NCBI GenBank assembly: GCA_024699855.1
Contig: JAMPIQ010000002.1
Coordinates: 13,888,001-13,952,000 of the forward strand
Reading direction: 5' to 3'
DNA length: 64,000 nt
Source of the DNA: Aphelenchoides besseyi
Taxonomy: Eukaryota > Nematoda > Chromadorea > Rhabditida > Aphelenchoididae
Part shown: one piece after another, positions 45,022-57,698 of the stretch
Position numbering within the stretch: position 1 is the first letter of the stretch
How the letters are laid out: each line of letters opens with the position of its first letter
Made by a program: the position numbers and the translations under genes
The notes under the pieces: model-generated
Told to the model about the DNA's origin: nothing
Databases searched by the model: none
What the model saw: only the letters and a program-made list of their open reading frames with translations

Positions 45022-46276
45022 CCGTTAATAGAATCGGAAGGAATCCACAAGTCAGAAAGAAGGTACGCCAATGTGCTTAGAAACGGAAACTTTCAAGATT
45101 CTGCTTGTCATCTCATCCATGAAAGTATGTTGTGTTGGTCGTGATAACTGACTCAAAACTTAGGCAAGGAGCCGTTGGATGGGCTTGTTTGTGAGTTGCA
45201 AGATTTGTTGGAAAATGAGTTTTTTGTCGGTGAAAAAGTCAGTCAACGGGGTGACAGGTAGTGGACCTCCGGATAGGCCCAGTATTCATGAAGTTTCAGG
45301 GAAAGGCTTTACAAAGTGATGGAAAAGATTTCGAGTAATGGTGGCACCAAATACAAGATCGAACCCATCTCCACGGAACCAGTGAAGACTGTGCACCCTT
45401 CGGAGATTTCGTAGGGACTAATAGCCAAATAAACCAAGCAACTTTTCAGACGTTTGCATCGACCGTCGGGAGACGATATAAAGACACTAATTCATGCGTT
45501 TGTAACAGAAAGAAAGGATGATCATTGGCCTATCAAACCGCACGTACGCAAATATTTTGAAGTTGGAGAGAATTGTTCGAGGTGTGGAGATCCGCGTTCT
45601 AGGATGCAAAAATTTGGAGAGTGCGTTTTCATAGGTCTTGTGTAAGTGAATTCTTCGAAAATTTCATAGTATAAAAATTTTAAGGCTTCTTGTTATAGCA
45701 ATCTCCTACATTGTAATTGGTATGAATATTCTTGAAGCGATGTATACTTCAGGTTTTAGGAAAAGAAGCATACGTCTATCTTTTTGGCGTTGAAAACAAT
45801 GCCAAATTGGCAGATGAATCGATGGAGTTGGTGGCAAAGATGAACAGAACAACTTTGGATGGCTACTTAAAAAAACTGGTCGCTAATGAAACGATCAACG
45901 CTGTGAACCATCCGTTGGGAGCTGAAGGTCTTGCTCACATGTTTTGGTTCGAGAGCAACTTGAAGAACCGAACGACTTTGGACGAATACATCGATCGAAT
46001 GAAACCAGCTCAGCAATCGATCTTCTACGCTTATGATGACTCGAAATCAGAGGTTACTTGGCTATTCAGATTGTTACAATCAAACAGTTGCAGATCGAGC
46101 AAATGTCCATTGTCCAATCGTTGCTGAAGGCCGGAAACGAAGTTCTGTTTGTGACCAACTCGTTGGACAAACGGGTAATAGATCGAGTTGACATCTTCAG
46201 GGGAAAGGCGTTCGTTGACGTTAAACGAGTGATTTCGACTAAAAACGAAACCACAATTCTTGATTTGAGATTGTAA
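45022..46276 (+). CDS. chimeric gene: WAC-like domain, transmembrane helix, HSP90-like segment
   Basis: Exons 45022-45124, 45164-45257, 45300-45410, 45450-45641, 45685-45719, 45760-46052, 46094-46276; every splice phase agrees. The first part resembles a WAC domain of ACF1/BAZ proteins (ESEGIHKSERRYANVL, then LLENEFFVGEKV, KYKIEP). A short exon codes a membrane helix (FIGLVLLVIAISYIVIG). The end matches the HSP90 middle/C-terminal junction (RTTLDEYIDRMKPAQQSIFYAY, EVLFVTNSLDKRVID, FRGKAFVDVKR) but lacks the dimerisation domain. The 5' start is unresolved (possible exon 44725-44936). It could be a fusion built from captured exons or two adjacent fragments; the phase agreement favours one transcript. 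Confidence 0.55.
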
Positions 46277-46362
46277 TGTCAACACAAATAAACATTCAAT
46301 GTTATCGCTCATGGAGAAAGTCAGGGTCTACTGTAGGCTTATGTTGAAGGTCTTGAGAAACA
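46005..46362 (+). repeat. parental copy of the duplicated HSP90-like 3' end
   Basis: Partner of 34881-35240. Here the coding sequence continues upstream in frame, so this is taken as the source. Confidence 0.88.
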
Positions 46363-46828
46363 TTGGGGGTCAAAAAGAAAAGTATCCACACTAATGCGCT
46401 TCTTCATCGGTCACTTATGGGAGGAACAGTTCAATCAAACGACTGATTACTTCACTCAACGTCGTCGTCTTCAGTTTTGTTTGAAGTGTTTACAACGAAC
46501 AGGATCTGAATGTACTGATGTCAACCAATCAAATGGCTAAACCAGTCCTATGGACACCAAATTCCTTTAATTTTGTTAGATCGATTATTTTGAGCCGGTT
46601 TTCAACCGATCCATCAACTTGAAACTGAGAGTCTGGTCAACACAGAACCCACAAATGAATGTCGAAGTCGTGGTCTGTTTCGATTCTTAGGATACGAAGA
46701 AGCCGAAGAGTAGTTGGCTCAATAAAAGTTCCGAAGCTCGTGACTTAGATTTTGAATAAAGTTTTATTGAATGGGTCAAATCAACAGAAATCTTATAACA
46801 ATTAAGAACATAAAACAAAACAACAGAC
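46363..46828. other. spacer between facing 3' ends
   Basis: Joint 3' flank of the chimera and the midasin piece. From 46750 it matches 35930 onward. No gene seen. Confidence 0.5.
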
Positions 46829-48181
46829 TCAAAGATCTTGGATCAAATCGGACCATTGGCGGATAGCTTCGGAAACCGCCGATGGAATAATGGGTTTGGA
46901 CTGAACGACCGTATAGAATGGGAACGAGAACACGGTTATGTAGTCGACAAGTCGACCTTTTTGGAAGGACTTGATGGCAAAAACTGACGATTCGGGATTG
47001 TCAACGATCAAATACAAGACCACAACTCCCTCGTCCAACAAGCGGCCAACGGCTGCAGCCACCCGTTCGGCGCCCATATTCAACGTTCCACGACCATCGC
47101 CAACGATAATCAAAAGTTGATTGGCCGGTGCACGTGACGACGCAAAGCGACCTTCGGCGAAATGTTCGGCCATCGAGCTCAGTAGACGCAACAAATTGGC
47201 TTTGTTCTGATCGAATCTCAGCGAGTGCAGAAGGCGAAGACCCAACTCGTCGCTTGTTGTTGAATCGTTGAACTCGCGAAGCAGTTCGATTTCTGCTCCA
47301 AATTTGCAGATTGAAACCTCGCCTACGGCCAACTGTTGAAATGCCCGTTCCAACAAGCAAACTGCTTGACATGTGATCTAAAACACACTCACAGTTTGAG
47401 AAGACAGTTCTCAGTTTACCTCAGTCATCAGATTGTCTTTCATTGACGCAGAATCATCAATCGCCAAACAAATTTGATAGTTTCGATTGGCGGCTTTTGT
47501 TCTTCTCAACCAAATTCGATCTTTTCGGAAGTTGCTCGCAATGTACGGAACCAAGCGTCGCATATTCAAACGTTTTCCGGTTCGGTAATCACCCCTACAA
47601 TAGCAAGAAGAGTGGAAATGAGTGAATGAACGTACTGAGGTTTTGATGCGATCGTTGGTTCGATGATGATTCGCGGATTTTCGGCCAATTCGGTGGCTTC
47701 AGAAGCCACACCGTCAGAAATCGCAGACCATTTCAATTCGAGAGCCGTTGATCCCGAAGCCTCGACTTGTTCCAACGATTTTTTCAATGCAGCAACACTT
47801 TCATTCGCCTTCACACTCTGTAACATCAAAACTGTTCAAGCAGAAGTGGCTACAAGAACCTACGTAATCACAATTCATTGTCGTTAGCAAGAATTTGCCG
47901 TCAAGAACATGAGATTCGCCGGTAATCTTCGCGAACACGGTACTCGATGGTCGTGGGTTTTCTGCGCCTGTTTGTTCGATTGGTGTGGATTGCTGATGTT
48001 GCAGTCGTTCTCGCGAAACACTTGCTACTTCGACCGTAGACTTCTGAATCACTTGACGATCGGCGGCTGAAGTTTGTTGATCGGCAATGTGCGCGAAATA
48101 GTCACTGCGCGCATCCATTGATGTGTCTTCGGATACTTCGGTGATTGCTTCAGTGTCAACATCCATCAGCTTCTTCGACAT
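46829..48181 (-). CDS. MDN1: midasin C-terminal fragment with MIDAS domain
   Basis: Midasin is the giant AAA ATPase of 60S ribosome maturation; its C-terminal MIDAS domain binds Rsa4/Ytm1. Exons 47864-48181, 47636-47817, 47420-47594, 46829-47377 give 407 residues, against more than 5000 in the full protein. The preserved part holds IEPTIASKPQGDYRTGKRLNMR, RKDRIWLRRTK, the MIDAS motif DDSASM (DxSxS), VSICKFG, and LIIVGDGRG, ending IRQWSDL. The N-terminal 106 residues are acidic linker-like. The first ATG coincides with the start of repeat R2 (48178), so the gene is cut there. It may be a captured, possibly expressed, MIDAS-only protein or a 5'-truncated pseudogene. Confidence 0.85.
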
Positions 48182-48480
48182 GTAAGTTTGCTGCTTTTGT
48201 TTATTAACTGTTTTGATTTGACTTCAGTCAATATAATCGTAACCAACAACACATCTGCGTTTTCATATACAGTTTCGGCGATTCTAACATCTTGCGGAAA
48301 GGAATCGATGGTTTAGAATTACTGCGATCGAACTTTTACGCTCACAGACTTCTGCCAGTTGGTACGACAGAACTCTCCCGAGGCTTATCTCCTGTGCCAG
48401 CAATACCAGAGGACTCGACGTGATGATCATGACGCCTATCACCAACAGGATTTAAATCCCATCGATGAACCCATGAAATG
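48178..48480 (+). repeat. dispersed repeat R2, copy 4
   Basis: Starts at cgacatgtaagtttgctgc, exactly where the midasin fragment begins on the other strand. R3 (48560-48785) and R4 (48780-48860) follow. Confidence 0.82.
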
Positions 48481-48559
48481 CAATGTACAAATACAGTTAA
48501 CGTTTTTATCCCAGGCAAGAGACACGTATGGTATCGACACTTGCTATGCGAATTCGACT

Positions 48560-48785
48560 GCAAGATCCCTGGTCTTTCGCACGGCACTCGTCTCACTGCT
48601 TTCTCGGAACCGAGCTCGTGCTTGGTCGTCTATTCACTCACAAATGCTGACGATTTGATCGGAGAGCCCAGTCGGTCGGCAGGTCTAAAGATCTCTGCTC
48701 ACTCGAAAGCGGTGCAATGTGTTAAATATAGCGAAGAAACTGGGACTTTGCAGTTCCCGGATTACCACAAAGCAAAACGTTGATG
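48560..48785 (+). repeat. dispersed repeat R3, copy 2
   Basis: Partner of 20885-21105; the same frame stays open to the same stop codon in both copies. Confidence 0.8.
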
Positions 48786-48860
48786 TCGTGTACAATGGAG
48801 TGTCGAAAACATCTTCATCTGTTACTTTGAACAGCAGTCTTTTTTTACGAAAATTGCAAT
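48780..48860 (+). repeat. dispersed repeat R4, copy 2
   Basis: Partner of 26900-26985; joins R3 without a gap. Confidence 0.65.
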
Positions 48861-49090
48861 GGTTTGTTTAGTTCTCGTTCATCTTCTTCATGAACACCGT
48901 TGCAGACTTTAACGAATTGACCAAAAGGTACGCGTACAATTGATCGTCGACTACCTTCCTTTTCCTCACAGTTGTATACTTGAAGAGCCGCGCCACAACC
49001 TGAACCACAAATTCGCTTCTGTTCCAAATCCATTCCATTTGTATTGTTCGAAATTTTCAGTTCATGCAATTTGTCTTGCTAGTAAGTAAC
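48845..49090 (-). CDS. possible terminal exon of an unknown gene
   Basis: A frame of about 80 codons is bounded on its 5' side by a ctag acceptor and reads QDKLHELKISNN, then CGSGCGAALQVYNC and a very acidic end (HEEDEREL). No family recognised and no upstream exon found. It lies just past the 3' end of the DCLK gene and overlaps repeat R4, so it may equally be repeat-derived. Confidence 0.3.
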
Positions 49091-49508
49091 ATAGAGTTTA
49101 TCCACAACCGTCTTTTTCTTAATTTCATACACAAACAACAATAAAGAAAACTATTTATAAACCGGCGTCTTTTGAAATAAACAGTTCGAGATGGATAGTC
49201 AAGAGCTTTAGCGTAGTTAAGAAGTGGGAAAAAAAGCACAAGAACGCCGATTAGATCGTTCTAACTCGTGAATTATTTGGCGTTTTTGATAAAGAGATCC
49301 ATGAGCTTCAAACGAACTTCGTATTAGCAATAAGTATTTGAAGATCAGGGCTTCAGCAAACTTGTTTTTTCTGTCCAACAGATGGACGATAGAAAACAAA
49401 GTCTCCAGCACCGTTCTCAAAATGACCCTCGTCTTCAGAATCACTATCACTGGTACTTGCAAGCGAAGACATTCGCGACTAAAGCATCAAATAAGAAAAC
49501 CGAACCGA

Positions 49509-51515
<2,007 letters not shown>

Positions 51516-52960
51516 TGCTCAGCTCCTTAAAACGAACACGCGCCGACAAACACTCGGAACGATCGGATTCCACCACCATCGAAGGAGTCACGGACCGGCG
51601 AATGGCATGAAAAATCGACTGAAAAAAAACCGTTTTCTAAACAACCAAAAATTCCTCCCGCCCGGTCGCTATGAATATGCAACGGAAACAACAACAAAAA
51701 AAAGATCTCCGACGTCAAAACTCGACGACGCACAAAACGGCGAATCGACGTCGAGCGCCGTCAGCGCAGAATTTGGCAAAAACTGCGCGTCGTCCATTTT
51801 TGCCGCTCGAACGTGGTCATTTCTGCCACAAAACGCGAAAGAGATCCGGTCGTCTCGAAATCTCGTCTTTTGGCGAATTAGCTGCAGAGACGACGGTCAT
51901 CTCAAATTTGCGAAAAACCCTTCGAATTGACATTCGCTCTCGCTTCTCCCCGAGAGTGACCGTTGGGTTTTGTGTTCGAAACGAAAATTTGTCGGTCGGA
52001 TTATCTCCAACGGCGGTCAGCGTCGTTCGAAGGTCTTTTGTTATCTCGACGGATGCCACTTCTTCGCTTTCTGTCCACCAGTTGCAAGCTTATTAATCGA
52101 GACAATTTCGGCCTTCGAATCTTCTTTTGCCACAAACTGCTCAGTAGGCTCTTAAACTCCTCGGTGAAACCAATATGCCATTTTGCTGGAATGTTTGCCG
52201 TCCAACAATGTTGACGTCTCAACATTCCAGGACAAAGGTTGTTTGTTTGACAGCAAGATACAAGGCTCGATAGACTCATGGTTGGTCGCACATCAAAAAC
52301 CACTCGAACATGCGGCTGTTACATTCGAATCTTCCACAAAACGAACAATCACAACTCATTTCTTGCCACCACCTTCTTCGTATCACGTGTTCATCACGAC
52401 GCTTTAAAAGCATTGATCAGTCTGATCACTAACATGCCATTGGGGCAATATTCGTCATCTAATTCCACAAAACAGACGAACCTTCACACCTCGTTCATCA
52501 CTTTCTTTCTGCTCTTGACACTTTTAAATCATCTAACAAAAAGTGAGGACCTCGTTTTTTACTGTAAGTCACGTCAAAGATGCGATCCCCAACTTCTCGG
52601 GCGTTAACTTAAACTTATTTATTTGTCTGTAAAGTGAGTTATTTGCAATTTGTAGCGTCTAATCGAAAAGAACGGACTTTTTTACATTGACGTAGAGATC
52701 AAATGGTCATAATACTCAGCCCATTAAATAGAGATCGTTAGTCGAGTATACGCAAACACGAAGATAGCAATTAGAAGTTTTTACATCAGCGGAAAGACCT
52801 GAATGTTGCGGATGTGTGCAAAGGAATTTCCACGAATTGTTTTGGAACTACAAGAAAAAATCTCGTTTGAACTGTACAATCGCAATGATGGAGAAAGAAC
52901 ACTTGCAGATTCTCGAAGCCAATCATTTCACACTTGGAAACTAAACTATCGCAGCTCAAA
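51516..52960. other. intergenic, no gene seen
   Basis: About 1.4 kb upstream of the DCLK gene. Overlapping frames up to 141 codons occur on both strands (for example 51671-52096 plus), Arg-rich and without domains, as expected for chance frames. It should contain the DCLK promoter. Confidence 0.5.
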
Positions 52961-54302
52961 TTAGTTTTGTTGGCTTTTAATCGCGGTAGAATGAAATGAC
53001 CATTTTTGGAGCCGTGAACACATCTTCTGAAACGCCGAAACTTTTGAAGATCCACCACTGAAATTTAAAAGCTTCAAAATATTTTTGTCTACATTCTTAC
53101 CGTTGTTTTTGAATCCGACAGCGTTCATCCCGAACAATGTCGGCGCTCAATGAACGTCGTCTTGGTTGACTGTTGAGAGCTGCGTCTTCGTCTTCTGTAA
53201 GATCCGAACTGCTATCTGGATCAGCCAAATAAGACTTTTGTTCTTCGGTGTTAGTTGCATTTTCCTACAAAATTATTAGTATCAAGAACAGCTATAGTCT
53301 TCTTACTTGAACTAAACGTTTTTTGGCCAAAGTCTTACGCAAATTGCTCTTTGCACTGTACTGTCGTTCACGTTTGTAGGTTGGCTCATACATGCTTTGA
53401 GCCATGACAGGCGTTGAAGACTTACGTGGTACATGCCGAGAATTCGATCCGTTATGAGTGATTATTTTACGTTTCATATCGGCAGCACTGCAAGTAAACG
53501 TTGACACTACCCATCTCGACCTATGAATCTTACGTTGTGTTTGAACGATGTATTTGATGCGAACATCGTTGCTTCTCCGAATCTGAAGAATCGCGATGTG
53601 ATGCTACGGTCGCAGTAACTGATTGTGGTGGTGGAGTGCAAGCGCACGAAGAATTGCTCTGACTGTGTTGAGAAGTGCTTCTGAAACCAGATGTTAGTGA
53701 AAGTTTCTTTGACGTGCGGATATTTGAAAGTGGATTTTAGCTGTTTTTGATGGTGGGCAGTAGCAACAAACTACGCCCAAGCGACTGGGCGAAATGACTG
53801 TTCCCCTGCGATCTCATTTGCAGTAACGAACATCATAGGAAGTAGCCAGACTTTGAAGAGGTTTTGCATGCATATTTGTTGTTCAAAAGCCAGAAACTCT
53901 AGTCAATGACTGTTCACTCAAACTTTGTCGAAAACGTTTTTTGATTGAAACTTCTATTTTTGAGTCAAACATCAACGTCAAAGATCAATGAGAAAAAGAA
54001 AACGGAAGTGAACGGCGAAAATAAATTCAAAACGGAAATTTGATACCCGTAAACTTTGCAAAGATACCGTAAGATTGTTTCGTTAACTCCTCAACCTACC
54101 GCTTTCGACCACCTCGAGCCGGCGAGACATCCACGATTCCATTCGTGTGGTTGATCAATGTCGAACGATTTTCTTCGTTCGAACGTTGTCGATAATGCGA
54201 TGTGTAACTGCTCTCCATACAATTCGTTCCCTCCGCTAATGACCGCTTCTGACGAGGCGCGTTCATACGCTTATTCACGGCAGATGCATAAATCAGGGCC
54301 AT
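52961..54302 (-). CDS. unknown basic, Ser-rich protein
   Basis: Exons 54100-54302, 53534-53680, 53307-53487, 53101-53264, 52961-53057 join in phase to 263 residues. The first intron is about 420 bp, long for this genome; the others are 42-46 bp. The protein is Ser/Arg/Lys-rich and mostly disordered-looking, with basic patches (RGGRKR, AADMKRK, NLRKTLAKKR) and an acidic stretch (DPDSSSDLTEDEDAAL) followed by PRRRSLSAD. Nuclear location is a guess. No domain or homologue recognised. Confidence 0.7.
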
Positions 54303-57300
54303 GTTTTCAGTGTTGTAGCGAACGAATCTGAATTCGTACAAAATGATGTGCCTTTGAAGACAAACACGCTTTCAAATACGAGACAACAAATTAAAGATTG
54401 AACACAACGAGAAGATGTCTACACACCAACTTATCGAACATCCAAAAACGACATCCACCCTCAGAATCATGACAGACGACTAAACAAATTTGAATTCGGT
54501 TGGAACATTTTCGGACGTTGGATTCGCGAGTTGGTTTCTTGGTGTTCGGAAAACGAATTTGCAACATTTCTCACGAATTGAACCGATAAAAAAGAACAAC
54601 AAAGTGTCCGGAAAATCGGAACAAAAACATCCGATTGTGTTAGAAGAAGTCGACACAAATCAAATCATCAGTAGGGTCACGCCGTGGCATAAATCAACAG
54701 GATTTGGCGCCTTGGACTTGAAATCGACCGTGTTGTTCTTTCTGTTGAGCAGACTGACAATCGGCGAGCAAAAGCAAAAGATGAATCAAGAGGTCAGTGT
54801 GCCGTGAAGGATTGTCAGTTGTCGTTGGCCGTGCCCTCTTCGCCCGCCCTCTTAGGTGAACGGTAACATTCGTTCTCGGGCTCACTGTCTTCATAACGAA
54901 AGACACGAAGTTTCAATTAGCGAATGTCCGTCGAACCATAGACTCAAAAAACGGAAGCGCCAATCATCTTATCCCGCCGTTTCAGGGCTAATAAGCTGTA
55001 GTGTTGAGATCTCAGAAACACTTCGATTTTATGAACCGCCTTCACGTCGACTAACCACAATCAGCTCAGAAAACGTATTTTTTAGTCGGTTAAAGAACTT
55101 GCAAATGGTCGAAAGCCCACAGTAATTGACGAACAGTAATCGTATGACTGTGGAATAGAAAATGAGAAGTTTACGGTTGAACTGGTTTGCGTGGTCACGC
55201 CTTAAAAGAGAACGGAAGATCGTGTGATGGGTGTAAACCGCCAGTTTGGCTAATCAACTAAACGACAGTAAGCAAAAGTCAATGGAAATTAAAACGAGTC
55301 TGCGGAGTTCGAAACTGCGGACAAAACAATTTTATTGGATTTACTTCTCATTAACAAAGGAACGCACACTCCAACTTGGGTTTCCATTGTAAGTCGAAGG
55401 ACGCGTCTCGAGGAACGGAAATGAATGACGACTTCGGACGTACAGTGTTCTTCGTTGTTCCCAAAGCGCAGTTTTCGTGCAAAAGCGAAATGAAATAAAG
55501 TAATCGAAGACCGTGACCGGCATCTAATGCACGCAGTTTAAAGATTGAGTCTGCAGGTCGACTTTCGACGCCCATATCTACAAAACACATTAGCGATTCA
55601 CCAGCCTTCCGTTTTTGCAACAAAACAAAGTCGGCAGTTAAATTCTTCAGTCTTCCTCCCTCAAATCCATGCGGACTCACTTCTCCGTCCAAATGGCGTT
55701 GATGGAACGTTTAATGGACGAACTGCGCAGAGATGGTCAAGAACGCCAAGAGAAAAAACAAAGGGATTACCAAACGTTTACAGTTGACGGGAGCTTTTAC
55801 AAGATTACATGCCTTCTTCCTCTTCCGGCTTCTACATGACTTTTAATAAATTCCGAGTCAAAATGTTCGCAATCAGTAGCCGTCAAAAAGTGTAAAAACA
55901 ATCCCACAAAATTCTCTTTCAAGCCATCGCCCATGCATGTAAACTACGCGCACTCTTCTGCCATTCATGTGGCTGTTCAATAAACGTATAAATAGTAGCA
56001 GTAATTTCGATGTGTTTTCAAATGAAGCGAATAAAATCTGTGAGACAAAGAAGTTAGAGACCGGAATGTTCTTTTGGCTTCGGATTCTGACGCAGATTCT
56101 TAATTAACGAAAACTTTAGTTTTGAGTGTTATTGGACGTTTGAGTAGGACGAAGTCTATTGACAATCCGAACATGCTTTTGGGTCCATAACTCTTCGCTT
56201 ATGATCAATCGGACAACTGTGAAGCACTTAACACACAGAGCGATCTTTTAACTTCACAATCTTCCGATCTTGTCAGTCGGCACTGGAAGAGAAGTTGATT
56301 AATCTGTGATTTGGTTGGGGATGTGGAGAGCATGCTACCCGGTGCTGAACCAACAAAAATGTCCGGAACTCGTCGGGTCGTTTCGCGTGCAAGTGACTTG
56401 ACAATAAGCAAAAACGAACCACCGTAAACTTTGTTCAACTTCCCAATGTCGTTCATCAAATTGACATCGTTGGTGATGCGAATCGTTTGTTTGTTCAACT
56501 CGCAAATTAAAACATACATCGAACTAAAGGTACTAACGGTTTTTGAATTACATCTGAGTCCAAACTTTTGATCCTAATTCCGCCAACCAAGCGCGTAGTC
56601 TGATCAGAAGTTGGAATTCAAACCGACCGTAAAATTTGCCAATTGAGAGTCACGTTCAATCGCGATACGAACGAATGAAGACATCGAAACCATACGACCG
56701 GAAACAATTCGATTTGAATTCGTTGCACAAACAAACTCGAAGTCGTTTGCAATTGAGGCTAGAAAGTATAAATGGAATCTTGATTGTTGTTTTTCTCATG
56801 TTACTCAACGATTTCAACTCGTTTTCAAAACGACGAAGTATTAATAGATAAACGTCTATTTTGGAGAACTACGCAATTAGCTTGATCAGATTTACGTCTT
56901 TTAATCGCGAGTTTGTTTCTATTTTTAACTTTGACGTACATGCCGCTGAACATAAGAACGTTTAAGACGCTGGCAACCTCAGAACAGATGTCAGTTTTCG
57001 AGCTGTCTTTGCCGAGAGCAAATGGTTTTTGACGATTCGTGACCTTCAAACCAACGGCTATTGACGCCATTGAACAAACTTTGAGTTCTGCATTGGCGAC
57101 CATTCCAATGTTAATTGCGTTTATTAACATTTTCAGAAGGATTAGCACGAATGAGTGGATTCATATGTGAATGAAAATCATCAGCACTCCGATCAGTCGG
57201 GGTTCGAAGAAGGCGAATGTTCGGGAGGTTGCAAGCTGGACGTTTAAGAACAAAAGAAATTGCTAAATGCCTTACATTATTGCGAATAACTTAAAGATTA

Positions 57301-57698
57301 CAAGCTTTTGAAACTGCTGAAAGGGAATACAGAGACAAACGCTCATACAGAATGGACGATGAAAATAAGTGGGTAAAATCAGTTTATATGACAAATTACA
57401 ACGCAGCTAGTGGACGAAACAAAGCATACCAGTATAAAAGATCATCGGATTTTACCATAAAAGAGACCTTGACGGAGTGAATTTTACATTGGACGGCTAA
57501 GTTATTCGGGAATTGCGGAAGGAACTAAGACACATATGAGGTCCTAGGTAAGTGGACGTTTGCGCAGAGGAGTTTGCGTTCGGATTCTCAAAAAAAACAA
57601 TTGGGTTTTGGTCAACAAAAAATGCAAATAAAAGGCAAATATAAAAGTGTCGGCAGGACTAATAACAAGGCAATAAAAACAAGAATCTCATTGTATCA
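54303..57698. other. 3.4 kb gene-poor stretch
   Basis: Weak frames only: 54490-54807 (plus), 55351-55692, 56205-56519 and 56825-57148 (minus). The 56205-56519 frame starts with ATG shortly after a cctttag acceptor (104 codons, LICELNKQTIRITNDVN) and is the best candidate for a real exon, but has no recognised domain. Confidence 0.4.
56205..56519 (-). CDS. hypothetical small protein
   Basis: 104 codons from an ATG preceded by a splice-acceptor-like cctttag. Contains ELNKQTIRITNDVNLMNDIG and a Ser/Thr-rich segment. No domain, no signal peptide. It may be a single-exon gene or chance. Confidence 0.3.
   Translation of the reverse strand: MYVLICELNKQTIRITNDVNLMNDIGKLNKVYGGSFLLIVKSLARETTRRVPDIFVGSAPGSMLSTSPTKSQINQLLFQCRLTRSEDCEVKRSLCVLSASQLSD

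Noticed and set aside
51671..52096. 141-codon Arg-rich plus frame
   Set aside because: Overlaps several equally long frames on both strands; typical of chance frames in this stretch.
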